Shown here piece after piece: positions 33,461-42,574 of a DNA stretch of 64,000 nt (positions within the stretch are counted from its first letter, which is position 1; the number at the start of each line of letters is the position of its first letter). The notes beneath the pieces are model-generated. The model did no database searches. It saw only the letters and a program-made list of their open reading frames with translations, and had not been told where the DNA came from. Source of the stretch: Pseudomonadales bacterium (GTDB taxonomy: Bacteria > Pseudomonadota > Gammaproteobacteria > Pseudomonadales > Azotimanducaceae); assembly GCA_041395945.1 (NCBI GenBank), contig JAWKZN010000001.1:310001-374000 (forward strand), in the 5' to 3' direction. A program made the position numbers and the translations under genes.

Positions 33461-33868
33461 TCAGGCCGGAACTGCGGTCACCCGTACGACCTGCTCGCTG
33501 ACGCTCAGGTAGAAGCAGTTCTGGCGGTTCGTGTGACAGGCCGGACCCGTCTGCTCCACGATCAGCAGCACCGCGTCGCCATCGCAGTCGAAGCGCATTT
33601 CCTTCAGCGCCTGGAGATGGCCCGAGGTCTCACCCTTGCGCCAGTAGGCCTGGCGGCTCCGGGACCAGTAGCACACGTAGCCTTCGTTCAGCGTGCGCTC
33701 AATGGCGGTGCGATCCATCCACGCGAGCATCAGTACTGCGCCGCTTGTGGCGCACTGGGCAATTGCCGGTAACAGCCCGCCGGAGTCGAAACGCAGCGCA
33801 TCGAGGACGTCCTTGAGCGGCGTTTCCGCGCCGAGGGTGGCAGACTCCAGCGATTTGAACAGGCTCAC
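33461..33868 (-). CDS. hisI: Phosphoribosyl-AMP cyclohydrolase
   Basis: Histidine-biosynthesis enzyme of 135 residues that opens the adenine ring of phosphoribosyl-AMP. It contains MLAWMDRTAIERTL, YWSRSRQAYWRKGETSGH and the metal-binding cysteine region RFDCDGDAVLLIVEQTGPACHT. It is a stand-alone HisI without the HisE domain that is fused in some organisms, and no other his genes adjoin it. It follows an M17 aminopeptidase gene on the same strand with a 4-nt start/stop overlap. Confidence 0.95.
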   Translation of the reverse strand: MSLFKSLESATLGAETPLKDVLDALRFDSGGLLPAIAQCATSGAVLMLAWMDRTAIERTLNEGYVCYWSRSRQAYWRKGETSGHLQALKEMRFDCDGDAVLLIVEQTGPACHTNRQNCFYLSVSEQVVRVTAVPA

Positions 33869-35223
33869 ACCGGGTACCGCTTGCGCAGATACTCGAAAAC
33901 CGCGCGTACCGCCATCGCTTCGCCACCTTCCGGCCGTCCCGGGCGCGCCCGGGTATTGAAGGCCATGATGTCGAAATGCACCCAGGGGTGTTCACCGATG
34001 AACTTTTCCAGGAACAGCGCGGCAGTGATCGCCCCTGCGAAAGGCGTGCCCGTGGAGTTCACACAATCGGCCACCTTGCTTTCCAGAAGGTAGCCGTAGG
34101 GCTGATGCAGGGGCAGTCGCCACAGCGCATCATCGACAGCTGCGCCCAGTTCGCTGAGCTCACTGGCCAGTTTGTCATCGTTGCAGAACATCGCGGCGAC
34201 TTCCGCGCCTACCGCGGAGCGGGCGGCACCCGTGAGGGTGGCGAAGTCGACGACGAGCGCGGGCTTGTCTTCAGCCGCAATGGCCAGGGCGTCGCACAAC
34301 ACCAGGCGCCCTTCCGCGTCGGTGTTATCGACTTCAACTGTGATGCCCTTGTAGGTCTGCAGCACGTCACCGGGACGAAAGGCATTTCCGGAGATTGCGT
34401 TTTCGACAGCCGGTATCAGCACCCGCAGCCGCACCGGCAGGTCCGCGGACATGATCATCTGCGCAAGACCGAGTACCTGAGCGGCACCTCCCATGTCTTT
34501 CTTCATGGTGCGCATGTTGTTCGCCGGTTTCAGATCCAGACCGCCACTGTCGAAGCACACCCCTTTGCCGATCAGGGTGATACGCGGATGTTCGGATTTG
34601 CCCCAGCTGAAATCGATCAGTCGCGGTGCATCGTCTGCGGCGCGCCCCACGGCGTGGATGGCGCCGTAACCTTTCTCGAGCAGTTCATCGCCTACCGTGA
34701 GCGTGCACTGGGCGCCGTGGGTGTCGGCCAGCTGCTGGGCCGCTTCGGCGAGCGCACTGGGCTTGAGATCTTCCGCCGACAGATTGATCAGATCGCGCAC
34801 TAGGGTGACCGCGGCAACCGTGTTGGCGAGATCGTCTGCGTTCTGATCCGCGGGTATCAGCAGGCGGGCGGGTTCCCTCGGACCGGACCGGTAGCGGTCA
34901 AAGCGGTAGGCACCCAGACCCCAGCCGAGCAGTTGCAGCGCGCTGAGGGGCTGTTCTATCCGGTACTCGCCTTCCGGCAGCAGAAAGGGCAGCCCACCGA
35001 GTGTGCTCAGATTGTCCTTGCCGTCCCAGCCGACCACCAGACTGGCGGGCTGGTCTGCACTGTCCGGCAACCAGGCAAACTGACCGGCCTCCGCCTTGAA
35101 CTGCTGACGCTGCAGCCAGGCCGTCGCAGCGCTCGACTGGCTTTCCCGCCACGCGCTGAGATCGGATGTCCGCACCAGTTGAATGGGGGTCGGAGTCGTC
35201 GTGGCTTCGCTGATCAGGGCCAT
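33865..35223 (-). CDS. Leucyl aminopeptidase family (M17) peptidase
   Basis: Cytosolic metallo-aminopeptidase of 452 residues. The binuclear zinc site is present: IGKGVCFDSGGLDLKP, MKKDMGGAA and the family signature NTDAEGRLVLCDAL; WRLPLHQPYGYLLESKVADC matches the end of the catalytic domain. The start at 35223 (MALISEATT) is the last ATG before the divergent GNAT gene, 33 nt away; the frame is open much further upstream but overlaps that gene. It overlaps hisI by 4 nt. Confidence 0.9.
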   Translation of the reverse strand: MALISEATTTPTPIQLVRTSDLSAWRESQSSAATAWLQRQQFKAEAGQFAWLPDSADQPASLVVGWDGKDNLSTLGGLPFLLPEGEYRIEQPLSALQLLGWGLGAYRFDRYRSGPREPARLLIPADQNADDLANTVAAVTLVRDLINLSAEDLKPSALAEAAQQLADTHGAQCTLTVGDELLEKGYGAIHAVGRAADDAPRLIDFSWGKSEHPRITLIGKGVCFDSGGLDLKPANNMRTMKKDMGGAAQVLGLAQMIMSADLPVRLRVLIPAVENAISGNAFRPGDVLQTYKGITVEVDNTDAEGRLVLCDALAIAAEDKPALVVDFATLTGAARSAVGAEVAAMFCNDDKLASELSELGAAVDDALWRLPLHQPYGYLLESKVADCVNSTGTPFAGAITAALFLEKFIGEHPWVHFDIMAFNTRARPGRPEGGEAMAVRAVFEYLRKRYPV

Positions 35224-35256
35224 GGTGCGTCGATCGCTGAAAATGAATGCACTATC

Positions 35257-35838
35257 ATGGCGCAGATGGAAGGCACGGTCACCATCTGGCACCTCGAACT
35301 CAGCGACCCTGAGCAGTTTACCGCTGCTGGACCCAGCGCTCTGCCCTATGAACTGATTCGCTCGGAGATCCCGCAGCCGGAACTGAATCGATTCCTTTAC
35401 GCCAGTGTGGGCGCGGACTGGACCTGGTATATGCGGCTGAACTGGACCTATGCCCAGTGGCTCGAAGATCTGTCGCGCCCCCAGGTTTCGACCTGGATTG
35501 CCTATGTGCGCGGCACTCCGGCGGGGTATTTTGAACTCGAGGAGCAGGCCGAGGCCGCAGTCGAAATCCGCTACTTCGGGCTGCTGCCCCGCTTCATCGG
35601 TCGGGGCATGGGGGGTGCGCTGCTGAGCGATGCGGTCCGGACTGCCTGGTCGCTGGGTGGCAAACGGGTGTGGCTGCACACCTGCTCCCTCGACCACCCC
35701 GCGGCACTGGGCAACTACCAGGCCCGGGGCTTCCGGCTCTTCGATACGCAGCAGCACAGGGAACAACTCCCCGACCACCCCCTCGAACCCTGGCCGGGCG
35801 CTTATCCGCGGCGGAAGCTCACACCGGTTTCACGCTGA
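35257..35838 (+). CDS. GNAT family N-acetyltransferase
   Basis: Acetyltransferase of 193 residues with the GNAT core YFELEEQAEAAVEIRYFGLLP followed by FIGRGMGGALLSDAV (acetyl-CoA pyrophosphate-binding R/QxxGxG/A) and the C-terminal strand-helix HTCSLDHPAALGNYQARGF. Substrate unknown. An ATG at 35266 is a second candidate start; no clear Shine-Dalgarno. The gene diverges from the M17 peptidase and its last 20 nt overlap the end of convergent lipA. Confidence 0.85.
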   Translation: MAQMEGTVTIWHLELSDPEQFTAAGPSALPYELIRSEIPQPELNRFLYASVGADWTWYMRLNWTYAQWLEDLSRPQVSTWIAYVRGTPAGYFELEEQAEAAVEIRYFGLLPRFIGRGMGGALLSDAVRTAWSLGGKRVWLHTCSLDHPAALGNYQARGFRLFDTQQHREQLPDHPLEPWPGAYPRRKLTPVSR

Positions 35839-36820
35839 TCAGTTCGATGCCCAGGTTGTCTCGCGCGAGTACCCGATCCGCTCTATAGCTCGAACGCACC
35901 AGAGGACCGGACGCGACTTCGATGAAGCCTTTTTCCAGACCCAGATGCCGATAGCGATCGAAGTCTTCCGGAGGTACCCAGCGCTGCACGGGCAGATGGT
36001 TGGGAGTAGGGCGCAGATACTGACCCAGGGTGAGGACGTCCACATCCTGAGCACGCAGATCGTCCATCGCGGCCAGGAGTTCGGCTTCCGTCTCACCCAG
36101 CCCGAGCATGAGGCTGGACTTGGTCAGCACCCCCGGGGCGACCTGTTTGGCATGGCGCAGCACATTCAGCGTCTGCCTGTAGCCGGCTCTCGGGTCACGT
36201 ACCGGGTGGGTCAATCGTTCCACGGTTTCGAGGTTCTGCGCGAATACATCCAGTCCCGATGTCGCCACCAGGCGCACGGCATCCTGATCGCCGTTGAAAT
36301 CCGGGGTCAGCGCTTCCACGGCAGTCGCGGGATTGCGTGCCTTGATCGCACGCACGCAGGCAGCGTAGTGGGCGGCACCCCCATCGGCCAGATCGTCGCG
36401 GTCCACTGAAGTGATGACCACATATTTCAGCTGCATCAGCCGCACTGACTCGGCGGCGTGATCCGGTTCCTGAGGGTCGAGCCGCCCCCGGGGATTTCCA
36501 GTGTCCACCGAGCAGAACTGACAGGCCCTCGTACACACGGATCCCATCAGCATGATGGTGGCCGTCCCGGCACTCCAGCATTCGCCGATATTCGGACAGT
36601 GAGACTCTTCGCAGACAGTGGCCAGGGAATGGCGTCGGACCGTGGCACGCACAGATTCGTATTTCTCCCCGCCGGCAATGCGCACGCGTAACCACGGTGG
36701 CTTGCGGCCGCCGGGAAGCTGGCTGTTGGCATTGGCTTTCACCCCGTCACGGATGGCATGTACACCGGATTCGGTGCGGAATTTGCTGCCGCTGGTGGGC
36801 GTGGTGGGGCATTTGGGCAT
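35819..36820 (-). CDS. lipA: Lipoyl synthase
   Basis: Radical SAM enzyme of 333 residues inserting two sulfurs into octanoyl-protein to make lipoyl cofactors. Both iron-sulfur sites are present: the auxiliary cluster motif CEESHCPNIGEC and the SAM cluster CTRACQFC (CxxxCxxC), plus the C-terminal serine of VRSSYRAD that ligates the auxiliary cluster. lipB is not adjacent. Its 3' end overlaps the convergent GNAT gene by 20 nt. Upstream lies the 285-bp hairpin-bearing intergenic region. Confidence 0.97.
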   Translation of the reverse strand: MPKCPTTPTSGSKFRTESGVHAIRDGVKANANSQLPGGRKPPWLRVRIAGGEKYESVRATVRRHSLATVCEESHCPNIGECWSAGTATIMLMGSVCTRACQFCSVDTGNPRGRLDPQEPDHAAESVRLMQLKYVVITSVDRDDLADGGAAHYAACVRAIKARNPATAVEALTPDFNGDQDAVRLVATSGLDVFAQNLETVERLTHPVRDPRAGYRQTLNVLRHAKQVAPGVLTKSSLMLGLGETEAELLAAMDDLRAQDVDVLTLGQYLRPTPNHLPVQRWVPPEDFDRYRHLGLEKGFIEVASGPLVRSSYRADRVLARDNLGIELISVKPV

Positions 36821-36931
36821 TTCGGGAGTTTAGCAGGTAGGTTCGACGGAAGTGAGATCTGGGGATGGAACGGCAGATCGCTCGAATCGAATGCATACAC
36901 CTTCTAAGGCGGACCTGGAAGCGCGCTGTGG

Positions 36932-37071
36932 ATGCGGGGGTGGGCGGGGGTGTAGCGGACCGTGTAGCGACGCCAACGATGCCGAACAGACCCGCTTCGG
37001 GGCTGGTCGGCTGAGGCGGGCAGCGCGGAGCGCCGGAGCGAGGTCCGCTGCACCCCCGCCCACCCCCGCAT
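36932..37071. repeat. Long inverted repeat, 30-bp arms
   Basis: Two 30-bp arms (36932-36961 and 37042-37071) are complementary at 29 of 30 positions; each holds a G-rich core of the type GGGGGTGGGCGGGGG on one strand. They enclose 80 nt with smaller internal hairpins (for example CCCGC/GCGGG). The repeat lies in the 285-bp gap between lipA and the DUF188 gene (36821-37105), where I find no gene. No T-tract follows, so a classical terminator is unlikely. Confidence 0.7.
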
Positions 37072-37105
37072 ACGGATCACCATTCCCGAGGCGAAAGATT
37101 GGACT

Positions 37106-37555
37106 CTATCGATGAATCTGCGCCAGCAGCCGATCCAGCGCCCCCGCAAAGGCATGCACATCCTTGTTCGACAGCGCCGCTGGCCCGCCGCTGATTGCCC
37201 CGCTGGAACGCAGTTCCTCCATCATGTCGCGCCGGGTCAGGTGTTCCTTGATGTTTTCCCGGGTGTAGAGCTGCCCGCGGGGGTTCAATGCGGTGCCACC
37301 TTTGCTGATGACCTCGTCGGCCAGGGGGATGTCCGCGGTGATGATGAGATCCCCCGCGCTCATCGCCTGCACAATGTGATTGTCCGCCACATCGAAACCG
37401 CCGGGTACGACGACTGCGGTGATGACCCTGGATGGCGGTGTACGCAGAAACTGATTGGCGACGAGGGTAGTGTGGATCTGCAGCCGTTCGGCGGCCCGGT
37501 AGAGCACGTCCTTGACCGGCTTCGGGCAGGCGTCCGCGTCGACCCAGATGCGCAT
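37106..37555 (-). CDS. DUF188 (YaiI/YqxD) family protein
   Basis: Protein of 149 residues of the YaiI/YqxD family, a PIN-like nuclease fold of unknown physiological role. The family's opening WVDADACPKPVKDVLYRAA, VVVPGGFDVADNHIV and ITADIPLADEVI are present, with acidic residues that would coordinate metal. Start at 37555 (MRIWVDAD); it lies 2 nt after the stop of the M24 peptidase gene and ends the five-gene minus-strand run. Confidence 0.9.
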   Translation of the reverse strand: MRIWVDADACPKPVKDVLYRAAERLQIHTTLVANQFLRTPPSRVITAVVVPGGFDVADNHIVQAMSAGDLIITADIPLADEVISKGGTALNPRGQLYTRENIKEHLTRRDMMEELRSSGAISGGPAALSNKDVHAFAGALDRLLAQIHR

Positions 37556-37557
37556 GG

Positions 37558-38886
37558 TCAGTTCCCGATCAGCAGCAGTTCGGTCTGTCGACCGTCGATG
37601 TAGCGCACCGAAGTGCCATCGAAGAAGGCGTCTTCCTCGAGTTTGATGCGCACGCTGCGGTTCCAGCCTGCGATGGGACGCTCCGCGTAGAGTTCGATGG
37701 AGTAGGCGGTATTGGGATAGAGCGGATAGTCGCCACTGCCTGGCACGCCCTGCTGCTGGTCCCACATACCGATGGCGGGACCCGCAGCGTGTCCGTGGTA
37801 ACCGATGGGGTGGGTGTAGATGGAGGCCACGATGTCTTCCTTCGCCGCCTGCTCCAGCGCTGCCCGGAGGATCTGATTGCCTGTCCGGCCGTTGGTGAAT
37901 TCACCGGTCAGTATGTCCTGCAGCCGATTGCCGACCTTCAAGGCGTCTGCGAGGTCCTGCGGTGCGGTGTTTTCACCTTCGCGTAAAACGTAGGCGTGCT
38001 GCTGAGTGTCGGTGTTCAGGCCCAGGTAGGTGATGCCGAAATCGACGTGCAGAAGGTCGCCGGGTTGAATGGGTCCGCTGTCCCGGGTGCGTCTGAGCAC
38101 CTCACTCCTGTGGTCGGTGCTATCAACCTCAGCCCGCTGTACGGATACCGAAGGATGAAACCAGTCGATCAGTCCCCGTGCGCGCACCCGCTCCCGGAAC
38201 CACCAGACCAGATCCTCGGTGGTGGTCACGCCGGGTTGAATCGCCTTCCTGGAGAATCCTTCGCGGATGATCTCGTGGGCGATTGCGCAGATCTGCCGGT
38301 AGACGATCATCTCTTCCGCGGTGCGGGTTTCGAGCCAGCCGACGGCGAGAGACTGGGCGCTTGTCAGGCGCCGGCTCAATTCCGGGCCAAGCGCCCGGGT
38401 GAACGCCTGGTGTTCCGAATGGGTCAGGCCGTCGGCAAGCGCAAAATCTGCAGAGGTGTTGATGCCGATTCTCTCAGGATTGCGCTCAGCAATCAGCACC
38501 GCGGTGCGCCGCCACTGATCCGGCTCAGCTTCCGGATCCCAGGACTGGCGAAAGATTCGGCCCACATCGTAACGGGCGACAGCCAGTGTCTCGAGCGGCT
38601 GGTCTGCACCCGGATCATGGATCAGCAGTACCGTGCGTCGTCGTGCGGACAGCCAGGTTGCCGGCAGAAAGGTCTTCAGCACAGGATCCTCGTTGTACTC
38701 ACGTCCGGCAATCACCCACAGATCGATGTCCGCGCGTCGCATCAGTTCGGGCAGTACGACGGTGGTGCGGCGTTCAAGCCAGGCATCCCGGATCTGTGCC
38801 TGAGCACGCAGATCCAGCACCAGCGATCCGGCTGTGGCGGCTTGAGAGAAGGCAACCAGCAGTGCCACTGACAGAGTTTTTCGCAT
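37558..38886 (-). CDS. Exported M24 family aminopeptidase-like protein
   Basis: Periplasmic metallopeptidase of 442 residues from the ATG at 38886, which opens with a clean signal peptide (MRKTLSVALLVAFSQAATAG). The M24 pita-bread domain has LHVDFGITYLGLNTDTQQHAY (two metal Asp), THPIGYHGHAAGP (metal His), YSIELYAE and IKLEEDAF (two metal Glu), giving a full dinuclear site. Likely an Xaa-Pro-type peptidase, inferred from fold. An upstream ATG at 38925 overlaps the ABC exporter stop by 11 nt and would add 13 residues. Confidence 0.85.
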   Translation of the reverse strand: MRKTLSVALLVAFSQAATAGSLVLDLRAQAQIRDAWLERRTTVVLPELMRRADIDLWVIAGREYNEDPVLKTFLPATWLSARRRTVLLIHDPGADQPLETLAVARYDVGRIFRQSWDPEAEPDQWRRTAVLIAERNPERIGINTSADFALADGLTHSEHQAFTRALGPELSRRLTSAQSLAVGWLETRTAEEMIVYRQICAIAHEIIREGFSRKAIQPGVTTTEDLVWWFRERVRARGLIDWFHPSVSVQRAEVDSTDHRSEVLRRTRDSGPIQPGDLLHVDFGITYLGLNTDTQQHAYVLREGENTAPQDLADALKVGNRLQDILTGEFTNGRTGNQILRAALEQAAKEDIVASIYTHPIGYHGHAAGPAIGMWDQQQGVPGSGDYPLYPNTAYSIELYAERPIAGWNRSVRIKLEEDAFFDGTSVRYIDGRQTELLLIGN

Positions 38887-38914
38887 CGTAAAGCGCAGGA
38901 GTTCAGCAATCGGA

Positions 38915-40798
38915 CTATGGCTCATCAGGCGGATCCGACTGAAACTGTAGGGAGTGCAGTGTGTGGTAGAGGCCCTTGCGGGCGAGCAGTTCAGTGTGGG
39001 TGCCGATTTCTTCGACCCGTCCGTGGTGCAGAACCAGTACCCGGTCCGCCTCCTGAATGGTCTGCAGCCGGTGGGCGATCAGGATGGAGGTGCGACCCTT
39101 TGTCAGCTGGCGCAGGGCATCCTGAATCAGGAGCTCTGTTTCGGTGTCGATACTGGCGGTGGCTTCATCGAGCACAAGGATTTCGGGATCCGCTGCGAGC
39201 ACCCGGGCGAAGGCCAGCAGCTGACGCTGCCCCTGGGAGAGATTCTGACCGCGCTCCGAAAGCTCGGTGTCATAGCCTTCGGGCAGAGACTGAATGAAGC
39301 CATGAGCGTTGACCCGCTCAGCCGCCTGTCTCGCGCGCTCCCGTGTGATCGTTGGATCACCGAGGGCGATGTTGTCGTAGATGCTGCCGGAAAAAATGTG
39401 GAAGTCCTGCAGGACCACCCCGATGCGGCGCCGCAGATCCCGGGTGTGAATCCGATTCAGATCGATGCCGTCGAGAAAGATCTGCCCGTCATTGAAATCA
39501 TAGAAGCGGCCGAGCAGGCGGATCAGCGTGCTCTTCCCGGAGCCGGTGGGTCCGACAATGGCGAGTTTCTCACCGGGGTGGATCGTAAAACTGACATCGT
39601 GCAGCACCGGTGTGTTCGACAGGTAACCGAAACTCAGGTGTGAAAAACGCAGTTCACCCTTGAGCCGCTCCGGCAGCTGCACCGGATTTTTGGGTTCATG
39701 AATGATTTCGTCCCAGTCCAGTGCCTGGAAGATCCGTTCGCCGGATGCCATGGCGCGGAACAGCACATTGGTCTGCTCACCGAGGGCGACCACGGGCTGG
39801 AACAGCATGTCGATGAAACGGGTAAACAGAATGACTTCGCCGAGGGAGAGTTCGTTCTGAATGACGGCACCTCCGCCGTACCAGATGATCACGCCGAGGG
39901 CGATCTGGGCCATGCTGTCGGTAAAGGCGCCGTAGAGGGTCTCGAGTCTCGCACTCTTCAGTTCCCAGCGCTGGTTGTCTTTGTTGATGCGCGTGTAGCG
40001 CTCCAGATTGAAGCGCTGTCTGTCAGACAGCTGCACCACCTGCAGTCCGGCGAGGTTTTCCTGCAGATTCTGGTTCAGCGAAGACACGGTCATCCGCACC
40101 ATGCGGAAGAGCTGACGGGTCGCCTGGCGGAAGTAGTAAGTGACAGTGCCCATTATCGGCAGCACCATCAGCAGCATCAGGGTGAGGGGCACGTCGATGG
40201 CCAGCATGATGGTGAGGGCGACGAAGAAAGGCACGAACTCACCGATCAGCGTGCCGACACCGCGCAGCAGTTCGTAGAGCGCCTCCACGTCGTTGGTGAC
40301 CCGGGTCATCAGACGCCCTACGGCTACCCGGTCGTAGAAGGAGGAGGGCCGGGTCTCGAGATGCCGGAAGAGATCCAGGCGCAGATCCCGCAGACCGTTG
40401 ATCACCGAGGAAATCAGGGTCATTCGATGGGCGTGTCCGGTCACGGCCCAGGCAGCGTAAATGAGGGTATAGAGTATGCAGGCCGCCAGCAGCGGAGGTA
40501 TCGCGAAGGTCGCGACAATCCAGTCGGTGACCTCGACCATGCCGAGATCCGGCGTCATACCGGGTACGGTGCCGCGAATGATGTGATCAATCACCACCAG
40601 CGAGATGATCACGGGCAGCAGTACCTGCAGCGTCGAAGAAACCAGGATCAGCACGGCGCTGACAGCGAAGGTGACCCGATAGGGCTTCATCCAGCCGAGC
40701 AGCCGTCGCAGCAGCCTCAGGTTCAGCGCATTGCCAGACAGCTCCGCATCGAACATCGCGTAGTCGCGTTTGTCCGCCTGTGCCTGGGATTCGGCCAT
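38915..40798 (-). CDS. ABC exporter half-transporter with canonical NBD (MdlB-like)
   Basis: Type IV ABC exporter subunit of 627 residues: six-helix membrane domain (about residues 35-330) and an ATPase domain with Walker A GPTGSGKST, Walker B ILVLDEATASID (catalytic Glu kept) and H-loop IAHRL. The signature motif is LSQGQ rather than LSGGQ. It overlaps the upstream half-transporter by 1 nt (TGATG), so the two are made together and probably form a heterodimer. Its partner has the degenerate Walker B Asp. The substrate is unknown (lipid or drug). Confidence 0.92.
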   Translation of the reverse strand: MAESQAQADKRDYAMFDAELSGNALNLRLLRRLLGWMKPYRVTFAVSAVLILVSSTLQVLLPVIISLVVIDHIIRGTVPGMTPDLGMVEVTDWIVATFAIPPLLAACILYTLIYAAWAVTGHAHRMTLISSVINGLRDLRLDLFRHLETRPSSFYDRVAVGRLMTRVTNDVEALYELLRGVGTLIGEFVPFFVALTIMLAIDVPLTLMLLMVLPIMGTVTYYFRQATRQLFRMVRMTVSSLNQNLQENLAGLQVVQLSDRQRFNLERYTRINKDNQRWELKSARLETLYGAFTDSMAQIALGVIIWYGGGAVIQNELSLGEVILFTRFIDMLFQPVVALGEQTNVLFRAMASGERIFQALDWDEIIHEPKNPVQLPERLKGELRFSHLSFGYLSNTPVLHDVSFTIHPGEKLAIVGPTGSGKSTLIRLLGRFYDFNDGQIFLDGIDLNRIHTRDLRRRIGVVLQDFHIFSGSIYDNIALGDPTITRERARQAAERVNAHGFIQSLPEGYDTELSERGQNLSQGQRQLLAFARVLAADPEILVLDEATASIDTETELLIQDALRQLTKGRTSILIAHRLQTIQEADRVLVLHHGRVEEIGTHTELLARKGLYHTLHSLQFQSDPPDEP

Positions 40799-42558
40799 CA
40801 GGTCGACACTCCGAGTTCCCGGTAATCTGACTCTGCCGCGCCTTCCCGCTGGATACGCTCGAGCTCGGCGTAGAAGCCGCCGCTGGCGATCAGTTCTTCG
40901 TGACTGCCGGATTCGACGATACGGCCCGCTTCGAGAATGACGATGCGATCTGCATGGCGCGCGGTCGACACCCGATGGGAGACCAGCAGGGTGGTCTGGC
41001 CCCGTCGCAGACGCTTGAGTTCGGAGAGAATGTGTTCCTCGGTCTCAGTATCCACACTCGAGAAGCAGTCGTCGAGAATCAGCACCGGTGCTTCGCGGAT
41101 CAGCCCCCGTGCCAGTGTGGCACGTTGTTTCTGGCCGCCGGAGAGAGTGACACCCCGCTCACCGATCAGTGTGTCGAGCTGATCGGGGAAGTTTTCGATG
41201 GTGTCGGTCAGATCGGCGGCGGTTGCGGCAGCCCAGATCTGATCCAGGGCGCGGTTCGGGTCATCGTAGGTGAGGTTGCTGCCCAGCGGCTCTGCGAACA
41301 GAAAGGGGTCCTGGGGCACCATGGCGATCTGAGAGCGGAGCTGGGAAATCGGATAGTCGTGCACGTCGTGACCATCCACCAGGATGGTGCCGGCGGGGGG
41401 ATCCAGCAGCCGGACCAGCAGTTTCAGCAGGGTCGTTTTACCGGCGCCCACGCGCCCCATGATGGCCAGGCTCTCGCCTTCGCGGATGTCCAGGCTGACA
41501 CGGTCGAGCACCTTCCCGGAGTGCTCGGCGTAGCGGAACGTCAGTTCGCGGATACTGATGGCACCGCGGATCATCCCGGGGGTCCGGCCACTCGGCGTAT
41601 CCGCAATCTCCGGTGCCAGGTTCAGTATCTCGAAGAGGCGGTTGCTGGCGACCGCCGCACGCTGGAACAGGCTGATGATGAATCCGGCGACCCGGACTGG
41701 CTGCACCACCATGCCCACATACATGAAGAAAGCGATCAGACCGCCCGCACTGAGCTCGCCCTGGGTGACCAGGTAACCGCCGTAACCCAGGATGGTCACG
41801 GAACAGATGGCCGCCAGTGAGGGCATCCAGGCAGCCATCAGGGAATTTACTCGAGCCTGCTCGTAAAAGGCGTTTGCGTAGGCCTGATTGGTGTCGGCGA
41901 AGCGGAGAATCTCCTTCTCTTCCTGCACCATCGCCTGGATGGTGCGGATACCCGACAGATTCTCCTGCACGTGGGCACCGAGCTCGGAGAGTTTCGCCTG
42001 GACTTCTTCGGATGCCGCGGCCATCTGCAGAGCCGAGTAGCGCGCATAGATGAACACGAAGGGCAGCGGTGGCAGCAGCAGCAGTGTGAGCGACGGTGAC
42101 AGATAGATCATGAAGCCGAAGCCGATCACAGTCGCATAGACCAGGATGACCAGAAGGATGGTTCCCATGGCGATCAGTCTCTGGATGAGACTGATGTCTG
42201 CCACCGCGCGGGTCATCATGTCGCCGATGGTATGGCGGTTGAAGAATTTTAAACCCTGGTACTGGAGTGCGTCATAGAGCGCCTCACGCAGATCGAAGGC
42301 GACCCGGATACCGGCGCTGCGAACCAGAAAACGGGCGCCGCTGACCACCAGGAAGCGTACGCTGACCGCACCGAAGATGGCGGCTACCGGCAGCAGCAGG
42401 TCCGAGTTTCCAGCTGCCAGGCGGTCAATGCCGAGGGCCAGGGACAGTGGCACCGTTGCTTCGAGCAGTCGGGAGAGACCGAAAGCCAGAATGCCGGCCC
42501 CCAGCCGCAGCCTGTAGCGGCCGACGAATTTCTTAAGTCGGAGGAGTGATCGAAACAT
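40798..42558 (-). CDS. ABC exporter half-transporter with degenerate ATP site (MdlA-like)
   Basis: Type IV ABC exporter subunit of 586 residues: membrane domain (about residues 15-310), Walker A GRVGAGKTT, canonical signature LSGGQ, H-loop SHRVST. Walker B reads LILDDCFSSVD: the catalytic Glu is replaced by Asp, as in MdlA, BmrC and other subunits with a degenerate site. It follows asnS by 16 nt and overlaps the second half-transporter by 1 nt. Confidence 0.92.
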   Translation of the reverse strand: MFRSLLRLKKFVGRYRLRLGAGILAFGLSRLLEATVPLSLALGIDRLAAGNSDLLLPVAAIFGAVSVRFLVVSGARFLVRSAGIRVAFDLREALYDALQYQGLKFFNRHTIGDMMTRAVADISLIQRLIAMGTILLVILVYATVIGFGFMIYLSPSLTLLLLPPLPFVFIYARYSALQMAAASEEVQAKLSELGAHVQENLSGIRTIQAMVQEEKEILRFADTNQAYANAFYEQARVNSLMAAWMPSLAAICSVTILGYGGYLVTQGELSAGGLIAFFMYVGMVVQPVRVAGFIISLFQRAAVASNRLFEILNLAPEIADTPSGRTPGMIRGAISIRELTFRYAEHSGKVLDRVSLDIREGESLAIMGRVGAGKTTLLKLLVRLLDPPAGTILVDGHDVHDYPISQLRSQIAMVPQDPFLFAEPLGSNLTYDDPNRALDQIWAAATAADLTDTIENFPDQLDTLIGERGVTLSGGQKQRATLARGLIREAPVLILDDCFSSVDTETEEHILSELKRLRRGQTTLLVSHRVSTARHADRIVILEAGRIVESGSHEELIASGGFYAELERIQREGAAESDYRELGVST

Positions 42559-42574
42559 CCCCTAGCCGGGTTTC

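Noticed and set aside
32288..33772. Plus-strand open frame opposite cysS and hisI
   Set aside because: cysS and hisI are certain on the other strand.
33865..35778. A 637-residue version of the M17 peptidase starting near 35778
   Set aside because: The first 180 residues lie antisense to the GNAT gene and do not resemble the peptidase; the start at 35223 fits the family.
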